Source of the DNA: Hydrogenophaga sp. RAC07
Lineage (GTDB): Bacteria; Pseudomonadota; Gammaproteobacteria; Burkholderiales; Burkholderiaceae_C
DNA: 64,000 nucleotides
Direction of reading: 5' to 3'
Assembly: GCF_001713375.1 (NCBI RefSeq)
Contig: NZ_CP016449.1
Span: 2,728,001 to 2,792,000 of the forward strand
The notes beneath the pieces are model-generated. The model made no database searches. It worked only from the letters and a program-made list of their open reading frames with translations, and was not told the DNA's origin. Positions 41,540 through 53,976 of the stretch are shown in pieces (within the stretch, counting starts at the first letter, position 1; each line of letters starts with the position of its first letter). A program made the position numbers and the translations under genes.

Positions 41540-42928
41540 TCAGGCCTTCTGCAAACGGTCCAGGACTGTTTGACGGTTCTGCAATTCGAGCACGGCATCG
41601 AGCGACGGCGTCTGGGCCGTGCCCATCACCAACACACGCACCGGCATGGCGATCTGCGGCATCTTCAGACCGTGCGCCGTGAGCACTTCCTTGATGGCTG
41701 CCGAGATACTGGCTTTGTCCCAAGCCACATCGCCGAGCTTGCCCGCCAGCGTAGCCAATGCGGGTCGCACCGCGTCGGTCACGTGCTGCGAGAGCTCGTC
41801 CGCGTTGGGCGTGATGTCGGCATAGAAAGCCTGGGCCCATTGGGCCAGCACCACCGTGGTGTCGCAGCGGTCCTTGAACAAGCCGCAGATGCGCGGCAGG
41901 CGGTCGTCCACCGTGATGCCTTGCCACTTGAGGTGTTCGGCCACGAGCGGTGCCAGCGCATCGTCGGCCATCGCCTTGAGGTGTTGTGCGTTGACCCAGC
42001 GCAGTTTGGCGTCGTCGAACTGCGCCGCGCTGCGGCCCAGGTGATCGAGGTTGAACCACTCCAGGAACTGCGCGCGGCTGAAGATCTCGTCGTCGCCGTG
42101 GCTCCAACCCAGACGCGCAAGGTAGTTCACCATCGCGTCGGGCAGGTAGCCTTCGTCGCGGTACTGCGTGACGGGCTTGGCGCCGTTGCGCTTGCTCATC
42201 TTCTCGCCCTGCTCGTTGAGCACGGTGGGCAGGTGGGCGTAGACCGGTGGCTCTTTGCCCAGCGCACGAAAGATGTTGATCTGGCGCGGCGTGTTGTTCA
42301 CGTGGTCGTCACCACGGATCACGTGGGTGATGGCCATGTCGATGTCGTCGACCACCACGCAGAAGTTGTAGGTGGGTGTGCCGTCGGGGCGTGCTATCAC
42401 GAGGTCGTCGAGTTCGTCGTTGCTGATCTCGATGCGGCCCTTGACCTTGTCGTCCCAGGCCACCACGCCACCCTGCGGGTTCTTGAAGCGCAGCACGGGC
42501 TTCACACCTTCGGGCACGGCGGGCAGCACCTTGCCGGGCTCGGGCCGCCAAGTGCCGTCGTAGCGTGGTTTCTCCTTGGCCGCCATCTGCGCTTCGCGCA
42601 GCGCGTCGAGCTCGGCCACGCTCATGTAGCAGGGGTACACGAGGCCGGCGCTCACCATCTCGGCGAGCACGGCCTTGTAGCGGTCCATGCGCTGCATTTG
42701 GTAGAACGGGCCTTCGTCGTGGTCGAGGCCAAGCCACTTCATGCCTTCGATGATCACGTCCACCGCGGCTTGCGAGGAGCGCTCGAGATCCGTGTCTTCG
42801 ATGCGCAAGATGAAGACCCCGCCGGTGGAGCGCGCAAACGCCCACGGGTAGAGCGCTGAGCGGATGTTGCCGAGGTGGATGAAGCCGGTGGGCGATGGGG
42901 CAAAGCGGGTGCGGACGGTGGTGGTCAT
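41540..42928 (-). CDS. gltX: Glutamyl-tRNA synthetase
   Basis: This 462-residue class I aminoacyl-tRNA synthetase charges tRNA-Glu. It has [17 protein letters not shown] (HIGH-type motif HLGN), [11 protein letters not shown] and [12 protein letters not shown] (KMSKR loop), followed by the alpha-helical anticodon-binding C terminus. The start [15 protein letters not shown] at 42928 is used; it follows the metZ stop after one base. An upstream in-frame ATG would overlap metZ. The transcript may continue into the tRNA-Ala-Glu-Asp cluster. Confidence 0.96.
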   Translation of the reverse strand: MTTTVRTRFAPSPTGFIHLGNIRSALYPWAFARSTGGVFILRIEDTDLERSSQAAVDVIIEGMKWLGLDHDEGPFYQMQRMDRYKAVLAEMVSAGLVYPCYMSVAELDALREAQMAAKEKPRYDGTWRPEPGKVLPAVPEGVKPVLRFKNPQGGVVAWDDKVKGRIEISNDELDDLVIARPDGTPTYNFCVVVDDIDMAITHVIRGDDHVNNTPRQINIFRALGKEPPVYAHLPTVLNEQGEKMSKRNGAKPVTQYRDEGYLPDAMVNYLARLGWSHGDDEIFSRAQFLEWFNLDHLGRSAAQFDDAKLRWVNAQHLKAMADDALAPLVAEHLKWQGITVDDRLPRICGLFKDRCDTTVVLAQWAQAFYADITPNADELSQHVTDAVRPALATLAGKLGDVAWDKASISAAIKEVLTAHGLKMPQIAMPVRVLVMGTAQTPSLDAVLELQNRQTVLDRLQKA

Positions 42929-42929
42929 G

Positions 42930-44135
42930 TCAGAGGGTGAGGAGTCCGCGGTCAAGGTCGGTCTGGATGTCTTGGAGATGTTCGAGCCCGACCGCCACGC
43001 GGATCAGGCCCTGCACCACGCCGGCGGTCTGGCGCTGTGCTTCGGTCAGGCGGCCGTGGGAGGTGCTGGCGGGGTGCGCCATCAAGGTCTTGGTGTCGCC
43101 CAGGTTGGTGGAGAGCGACATGACCTGCAGCGAGTCCAGCACGTGGAAGGCGCGTTGGCGAGCCTGATCCGCGTCGGACGCCCTGACCTCGAACGAGAGC
43201 ACGGCACCACCGCAACCGGACTGCTGCGCCATGGCGAGCGCATGCTGCGGGTGGCTGGCAAGCCCGGGGTAATGCACGCGGGCCACGGCTGGGTGGTCCT
43301 GCAGCCACTGGGCCAGCTGGAGCGCGCGGGCCGATTGCGCCTGCATGCGGATGTCCAGCGTCTCCAGGCCCTTGAGCACGACCCAGGCATTGAACGGCGC
43401 AAGCGTCATGCCGGCGCTCTTGAGCACCGGCAAAAACGTCTTGGTCACGAGTTCCTGGCTGGCGCACAGCGCACCGGCCATCACACGGCCCTGGCCATCC
43501 AGGTACTTGGTGCCCGAGTGCATGACGATGTCGGCACCCAGCTTCATGGGCAATTGCAGCGCGGGTGTGGCGAAGCAGTTGTCCACGCAGAGCAGCGCGC
43601 CGGCGTTGTGCGCAATGTCGGCCAACGCGCGGATGTCGCACACCTCGGTGAGCGGGTTGGTCGGCGTCTCGGCAAACAGCAGCTTGGTGGTCGGCCGAAC
43701 AGCCGCCTGCCACGCGGCCACATCGGTCTGCGAGACGAAGGTGGACTCCACGCCGAACTTGGCCAGGTCTGTGCCGATGAGTTTGATGGTGGAGCCGAAC
43801 ATGGAGTGCGAACACACCACGTGGTCGCCGGCCTTGAGCAGGCCCATGCACATCATGAGGATGGCGGACATGCCCGAGGCGGTGGAGATGCAGGCCTCGG
43901 CGCCTTCGAGCGCGGCCAGGCGCTGCTCGAAGCTGGCCACCGTGGGGTTGCCGTAGCGGCCGTAGGTGAAGCCTTCTTCGTCGCCGGCAAACCGGCGCGC
44001 TGCGGCCTCGGCGCTGGGTTGCACGTAGCCGCTCGTGAGGTACAGGGCCTCGGAGTTTTCGCCGTACTGGCTGCGTTCCACGGCCTCGCGCACGGCCAGC
44101 GTGTCGCGGTGCAGGTCGGTGTTCTTCTGCGTCAT
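42930..44135 (-). CDS. metZ: O-succinylhomoserine sulfhydrylase
   Basis: This 401-residue PLP enzyme of the Cys/Met metabolism family forms homocysteine from O-succinylhomoserine and sulfide. [10 protein letters not shown] and [13 protein letters not shown] position the cofactor. [18 protein letters not shown] holds the Schiff-base lysine and the MetZ-type GQGRVMAG string. It lies 12 bp after purF. The metZ-purF-cvpA neighbourhood is typical of pseudomonads and Burkholderiales, supporting MetZ rather than MetB or MetC. Confidence 0.93.
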   Translation of the reverse strand: MTQKNTDLHRDTLAVREAVERSQYGENSEALYLTSGYVQPSAEAAARRFAGDEEGFTYGRYGNPTVASFEQRLAALEGAEACISTASGMSAILMMCMGLLKAGDHVVCSHSMFGSTIKLIGTDLAKFGVESTFVSQTDVAAWQAAVRPTTKLLFAETPTNPLTEVCDIRALADIAHNAGALLCVDNCFATPALQLPMKLGADIVMHSGTKYLDGQGRVMAGALCASQELVTKTFLPVLKSAGMTLAPFNAWVVLKGLETLDIRMQAQSARALQLAQWLQDHPAVARVHYPGLASHPQHALAMAQQSGCGGAVLSFEVRASDADQARQRAFHVLDSLQVMSLSTNLGDTKTLMAHPASTSHGRLTEAQRQTAGVVQGLIRVAVGLEHLQDIQTDLDRGLLTL

Positions 44136-44147
44136 GGGCCGGGGCTT

Positions 44148-45653
<1,506 letters not shown>

Positions 45654-45684
45654 GTTTCGATCCTCTGAAAAAACTCAAACTCTG

Positions 45685-46170
45685 CTAGGCGATATATCGG
45701 GCCACCGGCTCGGGCAACAAGGGCTTGATCGCGTGCAAGGTGGCCACCAGCGTGTCGGCCACCGCCGAGTCCTGCCACCAGGGGGCATCGCGCAGCGGCG
45801 ACATGCTCACCACCACCGCGAACGCCAGCAGCATCACCACACCGCGCGCCAGCCCGAAGGCGCTCCCCAGAACCCGGTCCACCGGCCGCAGACCGACCGA
45901 CGCCACCAGCTTCTTGACCAACCACGCGAGCAATCCGCCTGCGAACGCCACCGCGATGAACACCACCAGAAATCCCGCGGCCAGTTGCAGCGGAGGCGAC
46001 AAACCGTCCAGCGGCAACACCAGCGCAACCTCATCGGCATAGGCCTGCGCGAGCACAAAGGCCGCCACCCAGCTGGCCACCGAGAGCACCTCGTACACCA
46101 GGCCACGCCACGCGCCGAGCAACACCGACAGCAACAACACCGTCAGCAGCAAACCATCCGTCAACCCCAT
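45685..46170 (-). CDS. cvpA: CvpA family inner membrane protein
   Basis: This 161-residue protein has four hydrophobic helices (about 5-40, 60-90 and 100-122), an N-terminal GAWRGLVYEVLSVASWV segment and GLRPVDRVLGSAFGLARGVV, which are characteristic of CvpA. The family is linked to colicin V production and envelope stress; the mechanism is unclear. It lies between a SPOR-domain gene and purF in a minus-strand row. Confidence 0.93.
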   Translation of the reverse strand: MGLTDGLLLTVLLLSVLLGAWRGLVYEVLSVASWVAAFVLAQAYADEVALVLPLDGLSPPLQLAAGFLVVFIAVAFAGGLLAWLVKKLVASVGLRPVDRVLGSAFGLARGVVMLLAFAVVVSMSPLRDAPWWQDSAVADTLVATLHAIKPLLPEPVARYIA

Positions 46171-46192
46171 GCAGCCATCGTCCGTGGGCGCA

Positions 46193-46900
46193 TCACAGCG
46201 TGAGCACGGCCGCGGGCAAGCCCAGGGCCTTCACGCGGGCCGCAGCCTTGTCGGCCTCGGCGCGGCTGTTGTACGGCCCCAGGCGCACGCGGATGCGGCG
46301 ACCTTCCGACGTTTCGGCCACATGGGTGTAGGTCTTGAGCCCGGCGGCTTCGAGTTTCTGGCGCACCGTGCGGGCACCCGCTTCTTCGGAGAACGCCCCC
46401 ACCTGCACGACCAGGCGCTCGGCGGCTGCGGCGGCGGCTGGTGCGGCGGCCGTGGCAGCGGGTGGGGTGGCGGTTTTGCCTTCGAGCAAGGCGCGGGCGC
46501 GGTCGGCGTCGGCCGGTGCGGGGGCAGGAGCGACCTTGGCGGGCTCGGCTGCGGGTTTGGGCGGTGCAGCGGCTTCCACCACCTCTTCGCGCGCACTCAG
46601 GGTTTCGCGGGCTTCAACGCTGGGTGCCGGTGGCTTGGCCGTGGCAGGCGCCGCTGCGGCGGCCTTGGCCGGCGGCTTCACAGCGGGCGCGGGCGTGCTC
46701 TTGGCCGGAATCTCGATCGGAATGTCGACCGAAATCGGGCGCGGCTGTGTGTCGAACAACAGGGGGAAGCCCACCACACCCAGCAGCACCAGAACACTGG
46801 CGCCGATCAGGCGGTGGCGCGCACGCCGGCGCACGGCGTCAATGCTTTGCGGCGGCGGTGTCGATGGATTGCCCTGTGAGCCTGAACGGGATTTGAACAT
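46193..46900 (-). CDS. SPOR domain protein (cell division related)
   Basis: This 235-residue protein has a short cytoplasmic start, one transmembrane helix (HRLIGASVLVLLGVVGFPLLF, about 26-46), a long Ala/Pro-rich periplasmic linker, and a C-terminal SPOR domain (about 160-235: LVVQVGAFSEEAGARTVRQKL and RIRVRLGPYNSRAEADKAA). SPOR domains bind denuded peptidoglycan at the septum. The start could also be the Met five codons upstream at 46915; neither has a strong ribosome site. It follows folC by 79 bp. Confidence 0.9.
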   Translation of the reverse strand: MFKSRSGSQGNPSTPPPQSIDAVRRRARHRLIGASVLVLLGVVGFPLLFDTQPRPISVDIPIEIPAKSTPAPAVKPPAKAAAAAPATAKPPAPSVEARETLSAREEVVEAAAPPKPAAEPAKVAPAPAPADADRARALLEGKTATPPAATAAAPAAAAAAERLVVQVGAFSEEAGARTVRQKLEAAGLKTYTHVAETSEGRRIRVRLGPYNSRAEADKAAARVKALGLPAAVLTL

Positions 46901-46979
46901 TCGGGTGGGAACCATGGCGCCAAAGGAGGCCTGGCGAGGGGCGCGACACGGGAGCGGTCGGGAAAGCTCGGAGGAAGGG

Positions 46980-48329
46980 TCAGGAGGGCAGGTGTTTGGC
47001 AGACAAGCGGGGCACACCGTCCTGCAGAACACCCCCCACGGTGAAGAACGATCCGAAGACCACGATTCTATCAGCGGGGTCCGCGTGGGAGACCGCTGCG
47101 TGCAGCGCCTCCATGGGGCTGGTGTGGCAGCCGGCCACCGTGCTTTTGGCCGTGGCAGGGTGGACTTTGAGGGTCTCGGCCAGGGCGGCGGCGGTGCTGG
47201 CGCGGGGCAACGGCAGGTCGGTCAGGTGCCAGCGGTCGATGAGTGGCGCGATGCGCTCGAGCATGGCGCCCAGGTCCTTGTCGGCCATGGCACCGAACAC
47301 CGCGTGGGTGGTGGGGTAGTAGCCCATGGCATCAAGGTTTTCGGTGAGTGCGGCCACCGAATGCGGGTTGTGTGCCACATCGAGCACCAGGGTGGGGGTG
47401 CCGGGCACGATCTGGAAGCGCCCGGGCAGCTCCACCAGCGCCAGGCCGTTGCGCACCGCCTGGGCCGTCACGGGCAGTTTCGACCGCAAGGCCTCCACCG
47501 CTCCCAGCACGCCCGAGGCGTTCACCAGCTGGTTGGCGCCGCGCAGCGCCGGGTAAGCCAGCCCGGCGTATCGCCGCCCGCCGTGCGAAGGATGCATCGC
47601 CCAGCCCCATTGCTGCTGGTCGCCAGCAAAATGGAAATCCTTGCCGATGCGCCAGAGATCGGCGCCGATTTCCAGCGCACGGTCCAGCACACTTTGCGGC
47701 GGCACCGGGTCGCTCACCACCACCGGGCGGCCGGTGCGCATGATGCCGGCCTTCTCGTAGCCGATGGCTTCGCGGTCGTTGCCCAGCAGGGCCATGTGGT
47801 CCAGCGCGATGCAGGTGATGACGGCGCAATCGGTGTCGATGATGTTCACCGCGTCCAGCCGCCCCCCCAGGCCCACCTCCAGAATCGCCACGTCCAGGCC
47901 GGCGCGCGACAGCGTGCGCAGGATGGCCAGCGTGGTGAATTCAAAGTAGCTCAGGCTGATTTCGTCTTCCCCGCCCTGCCCCTTGCGCGCTTCTTCCACC
48001 TCGGCGAACGCCGGCAGCAGGTCGTCGGTGGCCACGGGTTCACCGGCGATGCGGCAGCGCTCTTCAAAGTGCACCAGATGCGGCGAGGTGTAGACGCCGG
48101 TGCGGTAACCCGACTGGGTGTACACGGCCTCCAGCATGGCGCAGGTGCTGCCCTTGCCGTTGGTGCCGGCCACGGTGATCACCGGGCAGGTGAGCGCCAG
48201 CCCCATGCGCTGCGCCACGCGCTGCACGCGCTCCAGCCCCATGTCGATGGTGACCGGGTGCAGGCGTTCGGCGTGGGCCAGCCACTCGGGCAGTGTGGTG
48301 GGGTGGGGAGGCAGTGCGATGTTGAGCAT
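46980..48329 (-). CDS. folC: Bifunctional folylpolyglutamate/dihydrofolate synthase
   Basis: This 449-residue Mur-ligase-family enzyme adds glutamate to dihydropteroate and folates. Motifs are the P-loop VAGTNGKGSTCAML, YTSPHLVHFEERC, LEVGLGGRLDAVN, the ALDHMALLG segment and VLDVAHNPHSVAAL. Length is normal. It heads the minus-strand row folC-SPOR-cvpA-purF-metZ-gltX. Its divergent neighbour, the ArsC-like gene, starts 58 bp away. Confidence 0.95.
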   Translation of the reverse strand: MLNIALPPHPTTLPEWLAHAERLHPVTIDMGLERVQRVAQRMGLALTCPVITVAGTNGKGSTCAMLEAVYTQSGYRTGVYTSPHLVHFEERCRIAGEPVATDDLLPAFAEVEEARKGQGGEDEISLSYFEFTTLAILRTLSRAGLDVAILEVGLGGRLDAVNIIDTDCAVITCIALDHMALLGNDREAIGYEKAGIMRTGRPVVVSDPVPPQSVLDRALEIGADLWRIGKDFHFAGDQQQWGWAMHPSHGGRRYAGLAYPALRGANQLVNASGVLGAVEALRSKLPVTAQAVRNGLALVELPGRFQIVPGTPTLVLDVAHNPHSVAALTENLDAMGYYPTTHAVFGAMADKDLGAMLERIAPLIDRWHLTDLPLPRASTAAALAETLKVHPATAKSTVAGCHTSPMEALHAAVSHADPADRIVVFGSFFTVGGVLQDGVPRLSAKHLPS

Positions 48330-48387
48330 GGGTGGATTGTCCCATCGGGTTCACGACCCTCGGCGCCATCACCGACAATCCCGTTCC

Positions 48388-48732
48388 ATGATCACTGTCT
48401 ACGGCATCCCCAACTGCGACACCGTCAAAAAGGCCCGCGCCTGGTTGACCGACCAGGGTGTTGAACATCACTTTCACGATTTCAAGAAACAGGGCGTTCC
48501 CGAGGTCGAGCTCGACCGCTGGCTGGCCGCCGTGGGCTGGGAAACCGTCATCAACCGCAAGGGCACGACCTGGCGCCAGCTGGACGAAACCGTGCGGGCC
48601 GGCGTGTCCGATGCGGCCAGCGCACGGGCGGTGGCACTGGCGAATCCGAGCGTGATCAAGCGCCCGGTGGTGCAATGGACCGACGGCATCACGGTGGGTT
48701 TTGATGCCGCTGCCTGGCAAGCCCGCCTCTGA
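48388..48732 (+). CDS. ArsC/Spx family protein (YffB-like)
   Basis: This 114-residue thioredoxin-fold protein has YGIPNCDTVKKARAWL with a single N-terminal cysteine (Cys10) in the arsenate-reductase position, and later KRPVVQWTDG. YffB-type members use glutathione-dependent thiol chemistry, and most are not proven arsenate reductases. No ars genes are nearby, so arsenic resistance is not implied. Confidence 0.88.
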   Translation: MITVYGIPNCDTVKKARAWLTDQGVEHHFHDFKKQGVPEVELDRWLAAVGWETVINRKGTTWRQLDETVRAGVSDAASARAVALANPSVIKRPVVQWTDGITVGFDAAAWQARL

Positions 48733-48796
48733 CTCCCGGCGAACCCACAGACCCCGCGGCCTAAAATCGCGGTTTCGTTTTTCACACCCCAGCACC

Positions 48797-49114
48797 ATGA
48801 GCACCACCCACTTCGACGGCGTCACCGTCAACACCCAGGCCAGCGTGTACTTCGACGGCAAGTGCGTCAGCCACGGCATCACCTTCGCCGACGGCACGAA
48901 AAAATCGGTCGGCGTGGTGCTGCCCGCCACGCTCACGTTCAACACCGGCGCACCCGAGATCATGGAATGCGTGGCCGGCGGTTGTGAATACAAACTGGCC
49001 GGCACCGAGGCCTGGATCAAGTCCGGCCCTGGCGACAAGTTCAGCGTGCCCGGCAACAGCAGCTTCGACATCCGCGTGACGGAGCCCTACCACTACATCT
49101 GCCACTTCGGCTGA
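48797..49114 (+). CDS. ppnP: Pyrimidine/purine nucleoside phosphorylase
   Basis: This 105-residue small cupin of the PpnP (YaiE, DUF1255) family splits nucleosides with phosphate. Signatures are KCVSHGITFADGTKKSVGVVLPATLTFNTGAPEIMEC (in part), then GDKFSVPGNSSFDIRV and YHYICHFG at the C terminus. Length matches the E. coli protein. It is transcribed in the same direction as argG, 17 bp upstream, possibly together. Confidence 0.92.
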   Translation: MSTTHFDGVTVNTQASVYFDGKCVSHGITFADGTKKSVGVVLPATLTFNTGAPEIMECVAGGCEYKLAGTEAWIKSGPGDKFSVPGNSSFDIRVTEPYHYICHFG

Positions 49115-49122
49115 ACCACTGA

Positions 49123-50463
<1,341 letters not shown>

Positions 50464-50497
50464 AGATCGAGGACCGGAACGCTCGGAGCGAAACGCG

Positions 50498-51382
50498 TCA
50501 GACCCCGAGCAGCCCCCGCGCCAACCCATTCAACCGGTGCCCGGGCTGCGCCAAGGCGTCAACAACGCTGAAGTGGTTGAGTCCCGGCAAGGCCTCGCAC
50601 ACGGGCACCACCTCCGGCCCCCAGGCCTGCTGGATGAGGCGGTTGTGGCGCAGGAACTCGCTGCTCTCGTCACCACCCGCCACCGCCACCAATTGACCAC
50701 GGCCGTCACGCACGGGCGGCGCCGGCAGCAGCGCCGGGCTGGCCTTCTGCACCTGGGCCGGCGTCAAATTCAAGGACGGCTGCACAAACGGCGTGAGCCG
50801 CACCGGCTCCAGGTCGTACAGGCCGGAGATCGACAGTGCGTTCTTCACCAGAGCGTCGGGCAGGTCGTCCCCCACCCGCGCCCACTCGCAGGCCAGCATC
50901 ATGGTGGCCAGGTGTCCACCGGCCGAATGGCCCACCACCGTCATGCGGTGCGGGTCGCCGCCGTGCGCGGCGATGTGGCGATGCGTCCAGGCCAGGGCAT
51001 TCACCATCTGCAGGACGATGTCCGGGATGGTGACCGCCGGACACAGCGCGTAGTTGGGCACCACCACGCAGGCACCGTGTTTCGTGAACGCCGGGGCGAT
51101 AAACGAGTGGTCGGATTTGTCCAGGCTGCGCCAATACCCACCGTGGATGAACACCATCACCGGCGCCAGCGGCGTGCCGGGTTTGCGCGTTGCGGGAAAG
51201 ATGTCCAGCGTCTCGCCGGGACCGTGTCCGTAGCTCACGTCCAGCAGCGGGCGGCTGGTTTGGCGTGCCTGCGCAGAGGTCGTTGCCCAACGCTCGAAGT
51301 GCGCGGCGTGTTCGGGCACCAGGGCCCGGTTGTTGTACTCACGGTCCAGCCAGGCGGGGTCGGTCGAAGGTGTTTTTTCCAT
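50498..51382 (-). CDS. Alpha/beta hydrolase (esterase / arylformamidase-like)
   Basis: This protein has about 294 residues from MEKTPSTDPAWLDREYN; an ATG at 51400 would add six. The fold shows the oxyanion motif FIHGGYWRSLDKS, the nucleophile elbow GHSAGGHLA and a C-terminal catalytic His in NHFSVVDAL. The WLDREYNNR opening is found in KynB-like arylformamidases and related esterases. The substrate cannot be fixed from the sequence, and no tryptophan-catabolic genes are adjacent. It is divergent from the GntR regulator. Confidence 0.82.
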   Translation of the reverse strand: MEKTPSTDPAWLDREYNNRALVPEHAAHFERWATTSAQARQTSRPLLDVSYGHGPGETLDIFPATRKPGTPLAPVMVFIHGGYWRSLDKSDHSFIAPAFTKHGACVVVPNYALCPAVTIPDIVLQMVNALAWTHRHIAAHGGDPHRMTVVGHSAGGHLATMMLACEWARVGDDLPDALVKNALSISGLYDLEPVRLTPFVQPSLNLTPAQVQKASPALLPAPPVRDGRGQLVAVAGGDESSEFLRHNRLIQQAWGPEVVPVCEALPGLNHFSVVDALAQPGHRLNGLARGLLGV

Positions 51383-51449
51383 GGTCGCGCATTGTGTCAT
51401 GGGGGTTGTTTTCAGCGTGGTTGTGACGGCTTTGCAGAAGTTGTGTATT

Positions 51450-51459
51450 CTGTATACAG
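51450..51459. promoter_or_regulatory. Palindromic operator candidate before the GntR regulator
   Basis: CTGTATACAG is a perfect 10-bp palindrome inside an AT-rich patch, 18 bp before the regulator ATG at 51478 and about 68 bp before the divergent hydrolase. FCD-type GntR regulators commonly bind short palindromes with a TGTATACA-like core, so autoregulation is likely by inference. Confidence 0.55.
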
Positions 51460-51477
51460 ACTTTGCTTCAAGCCACC

Positions 51478-52227
51478 ATGCCCGCCCATTTGATCAAGCT
51501 GGAATCCGCGCCCGACCTGGTCGAGCAGGTGTACCGCGCGCTGCTCGACGCAATCAGCGCCGGCACGCTCAAACCGGGCCAGCGCATCACGCAGGAAGAG
51601 CTGGCCGAACAACTCGCGGTGTCGCGTCAACCCGTCATGCAGGCGCTGCGCCTGCTCAAGAAAGACGGCTTCGTGCAGGACGCGCCGGTCTGCAACGGCC
51701 CCGCCGGGCGCTGCCGCGGACTGCAGGTCACGCCCATCGACGCGCAGTGGATCGAGCAGGTGTACGAGGTGCGCGGCGCGCTCGACGCGCTGGCCGTCCG
51801 GCTGGCCGCCCAGCGCCGCACGCCCCTGGACCCGGCTTTGCTGGCCATGGGCCGGGCCGCTGTGAAGCGCGGCGACATCAAGGCCATGATCGACGCCGAT
51901 CTGGCGTTTCACACCGCGCTGTACCGCGCTGCGCAAAACCCGCTGATCGAACAAAGCGCCCTGCTGCACTGGCACCACATCCGCCGCGCCATGGGCGAAG
52001 CCCTGCAGTCGGCGATGTTGCGCGAGCCGGTGTGGGACGAACACGAAGCCATTGCCCGCGCCGTGGAGCGCGGCGACGTGAAACTGGCCGAGCGCCTGAT
52101 GCAAGAGCACAGCGGCCACGCCAGCACCCAGTTCAACGCCCGCGCACCAGCCGGGTCCGCAGCCACGACCCGCAAACGGCGGCCCACCCCCGACAACTCC
52201 GTGGTTCTCGACAGCCAGGCTGGCTGA
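51478..52227 (+). CDS. GntR family regulator, FCD type
   Basis: The 249 residues comprise a winged helix at about 10-75 (LVEQVYRALLDAISAGTLKPGQRITQEELAEQL in part, then SRQPVMQALRLLKKDG), joined to an all-helical FCD ligand domain (about 85-225). The FCD domain includes DLAFHTALYRAAQNP and a metal-ligand-type HWHHIRRAM region. These regulators usually respond to carboxylic acids and repress neighbouring catabolic genes. The dehydrogenase and SDR genes downstream are plausible targets. A strong terminator separates it from them. Confidence 0.9.
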   Translation: MPAHLIKLESAPDLVEQVYRALLDAISAGTLKPGQRITQEELAEQLAVSRQPVMQALRLLKKDGFVQDAPVCNGPAGRCRGLQVTPIDAQWIEQVYEVRGALDALAVRLAAQRRTPLDPALLAMGRAAVKRGDIKAMIDADLAFHTALYRAAQNPLIEQSALLHWHHIRRAMGEALQSAMLREPVWDEHEAIARAVERGDVKLAERLMQEHSGHASTQFNARAPAGSAATTRKRRPTPDNSVVLDSQAG

Positions 52228-52236
52228 GCCACTTCA

Positions 52237-52271
52237 GCGGTTCCCGGCCTGCCCGGGAACCGCCTTTTTTT
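52237..52271 (+). terminator. Rho-independent terminator after the GntR gene
   Basis: GCGGTTCCCGG pairs with CCGGGAACCGC around a short loop and is followed by seven Ts. This is one of the strongest terminators in the window. It implies that the dehydrogenase starting at 52281 needs its own promoter or tolerates read-through. Confidence 0.9.
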
Positions 52272-52280
52272 GCCCCACAC

Positions 52281-53180
52281 GTGAACACCTCAACACCTCC
52301 CACCCCCGCCCTCCAAGTCGCCGTGCTCGGCATCGGCATGATGGGTTTTCCCATGGCCCGCCGCCTGTGCGAAGCCGGCTGTACCGTCAGCGTCTGGAAC
52401 CGCTCGCGCAGCAAGGCCGAGCGCCTGCAGGACATGGGTGCGCGCGTCGCCGACACGCCCGCCGATGCCGTGGCCAACGCCGATTTCGTGATCACGCTGC
52501 TGGACAACGGCGACGTGGTGGAAGACGTGTTGTTCCGCCAGGGCACGCTCAGGGGGCTTCGCCCGGGCAGTGTGGTGGTGGACATGTCGTCCATTCAGCC
52601 GCGGCAGGCGCGCGACCACGCCGCCCGCCTGGCGGCCGCCGGTGTGCACCACCTGGACGCGCCGGTGTCGGGCGGCACGGTGGGCGCCGAGGCCGGCACG
52701 CTGGCCATCATGGTGGGCGGCAAGCCGGCCGAATTCGAGCGTGTGCGCCCGGTGTTCGAGCTGCTGGGCCGCCCGGTGCACGTGGGCTCGCATGGCGCGG
52801 GCCAGCTGGCCAAACTCGCCAACCAGATGATCGTGGGCATCACCATCGGAGCCGTGGCCGAAGCCCTGCTGCTGTGCGAGAAGGGCGGCGCCGACATGGC
52901 CAAGGTCAAGCAGGCCATCACCGGTGGCTTTGCCGACAGCCGCATCCTGCAGGTGCACGGCCAGCGCATGATCGAGCGCGACTTCACCAAACGCGGCGCG
53001 GTGGCGGTGCAGCTCAAGGACATGCGCAACGCGCTGGCCACCGCGAGCGAGATCGGCTTCGAGGCGCCCATCACCGCGCTGTTCGAACAGCTCTACGCCC
53101 AGTCGGTCGACCACGGCCTGGCCGATCTCGACCACTCGGCCCTGTTCGTCGAGCTGGCCAGCCGCAACGGCATGGCCTGA
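52281..53180 (+). CDS. Beta-hydroxyacid dehydrogenase family (NAD(P)-dependent)
   Basis: This 299-residue protein starts at a GTG; no usable ATG exists before the nucleotide fold. The Rossmann motif [15 protein letters not shown] lies at about 16-30, [16 protein letters not shown] is the substrate-binding signature, and KLANQMIVG carries the catalytic lysine position. It is a member of the 3-hydroxyisobutyrate / tartronate-semialdehyde reductase group. The substrate is a small beta-hydroxyacid, not more precisely defined. It lies 31 bp before the SDR gene. Confidence 0.88.
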   Translation: MNTSTPPTPALQVAVLGIGMMGFPMARRLCEAGCTVSVWNRSRSKAERLQDMGARVADTPADAVANADFVITLLDNGDVVEDVLFRQGTLRGLRPGSVVVDMSSIQPRQARDHAARLAAAGVHHLDAPVSGGTVGAEAGTLAIMVGGKPAEFERVRPVFELLGRPVHVGSHGAGQLAKLANQMIVGITIGAVAEALLLCEKGGADMAKVKQAITGGFADSRILQVHGQRMIERDFTKRGAVAVQLKDMRNALATASEIGFEAPITALFEQLYAQSVDHGLADLDHSALFVELASRNGMA

Positions 53181-53211
53181 ATTTCTGGCACCCCAGCACA
53201 CAAGGCAACCC

Positions 53212-53976
53212 ATGGCATCGAACACTTCCCAACGCATCGCCCTGGTCACCGGCGCGGGCAGCGGCATCGGCCGCGCCGTGGCCCTGGGCCTGCTGCAGGA
53301 CGGATTTCATGTGGTGCTCAGCGGGCGCCGGCCCGAGCCGCTGGCCGAGGTGGCCGCCATCGCCGAGGCCGCCGGCCAGCACGCGCTGGTGCTTCCCGCC
53401 GATGTGCGCGACGAACACAGCGTGCAGGCCCTGTTTGACACGATTGAACAGCGCCACGGTCGCCTGGACGTGCTGTTCAACAACGCCGGCGTCAACGCCC
53501 CGGCCGTGCCCATGGACGAGTTGCCGGTGGAGCGCTGGAGGGACGTGATCGACACCAACATCACGGGTGTGTTTCTCTGCGCGCGCGCCGCCTTCGGCCT
53601 GATGCGCCGCCAGACCCCTCAGGGCGGACGCATCATCAACAACGGTTCGATCTCGGCGCACGCGCCCCGCCCGTTCAGCAGCCCCTACACCGCCAGCAAA
53701 CACGCGGTGCTGGGCCTGACCAAGACCATTGCCCTGGATGGACGCGACTACAACATCGTGTGCAGCCAGATCGACATCGGCAACGCCCTGACCGAACTCT
53801 CCGCGCGCATGACCCAGGGGGTGCGCCAGGCCAACGGCACGCTGGCCACCGAACCCATGATGGACGTGCAGCACGTGGCACAGGCGGTGCGTTACATGGC
53901 CAGCCTGCCGCTGTCCACCAACGTGCTCAACATGACCGTGATGGCCAGTCAGATGCCGTTCGTGGGCCGGGGCTGA
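53212..53976 (+). CDS. Short-chain dehydrogenase/reductase
   Basis: This 254-residue classical SDR has [12 protein letters not shown] for NAD(P) binding, NNAGVNAP, a catalytic serine in [10 protein letters not shown], and YTASKHAV with Tyr-x3-Lys. It probably works with the preceding dehydrogenase in the same catabolic route. The substrate is unknown. Its last 28 bases overlap the convergent YbhN-like gene. Confidence 0.9.
   Translation: MASNTSQRIALVTGAGSGIGRAVALGLLQDGFHVVLSGRRPEPLAEVAAIAEAAGQHALVLPADVRDEHSVQALFDTIEQRHGRLDVLFNNAGVNAPAVPMDELPVERWRDVIDTNITGVFLCARAAFGLMRRQTPQGGRIINNGSISAHAPRPFSSPYTASKHAVLGLTKTIALDGRDYNIVCSQIDIGNALTELSARMTQGVRQANGTLATEPMMDVQHVAQAVRYMASLPLSTNVLNMTVMASQMPFVGRG

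Noticed and set aside
48388..48732. Arsenic resistance function for the ArsC-like gene
   Set aside because: It is of the YffB/Spx-like type, and no arsR, arsB or related genes are adjacent.
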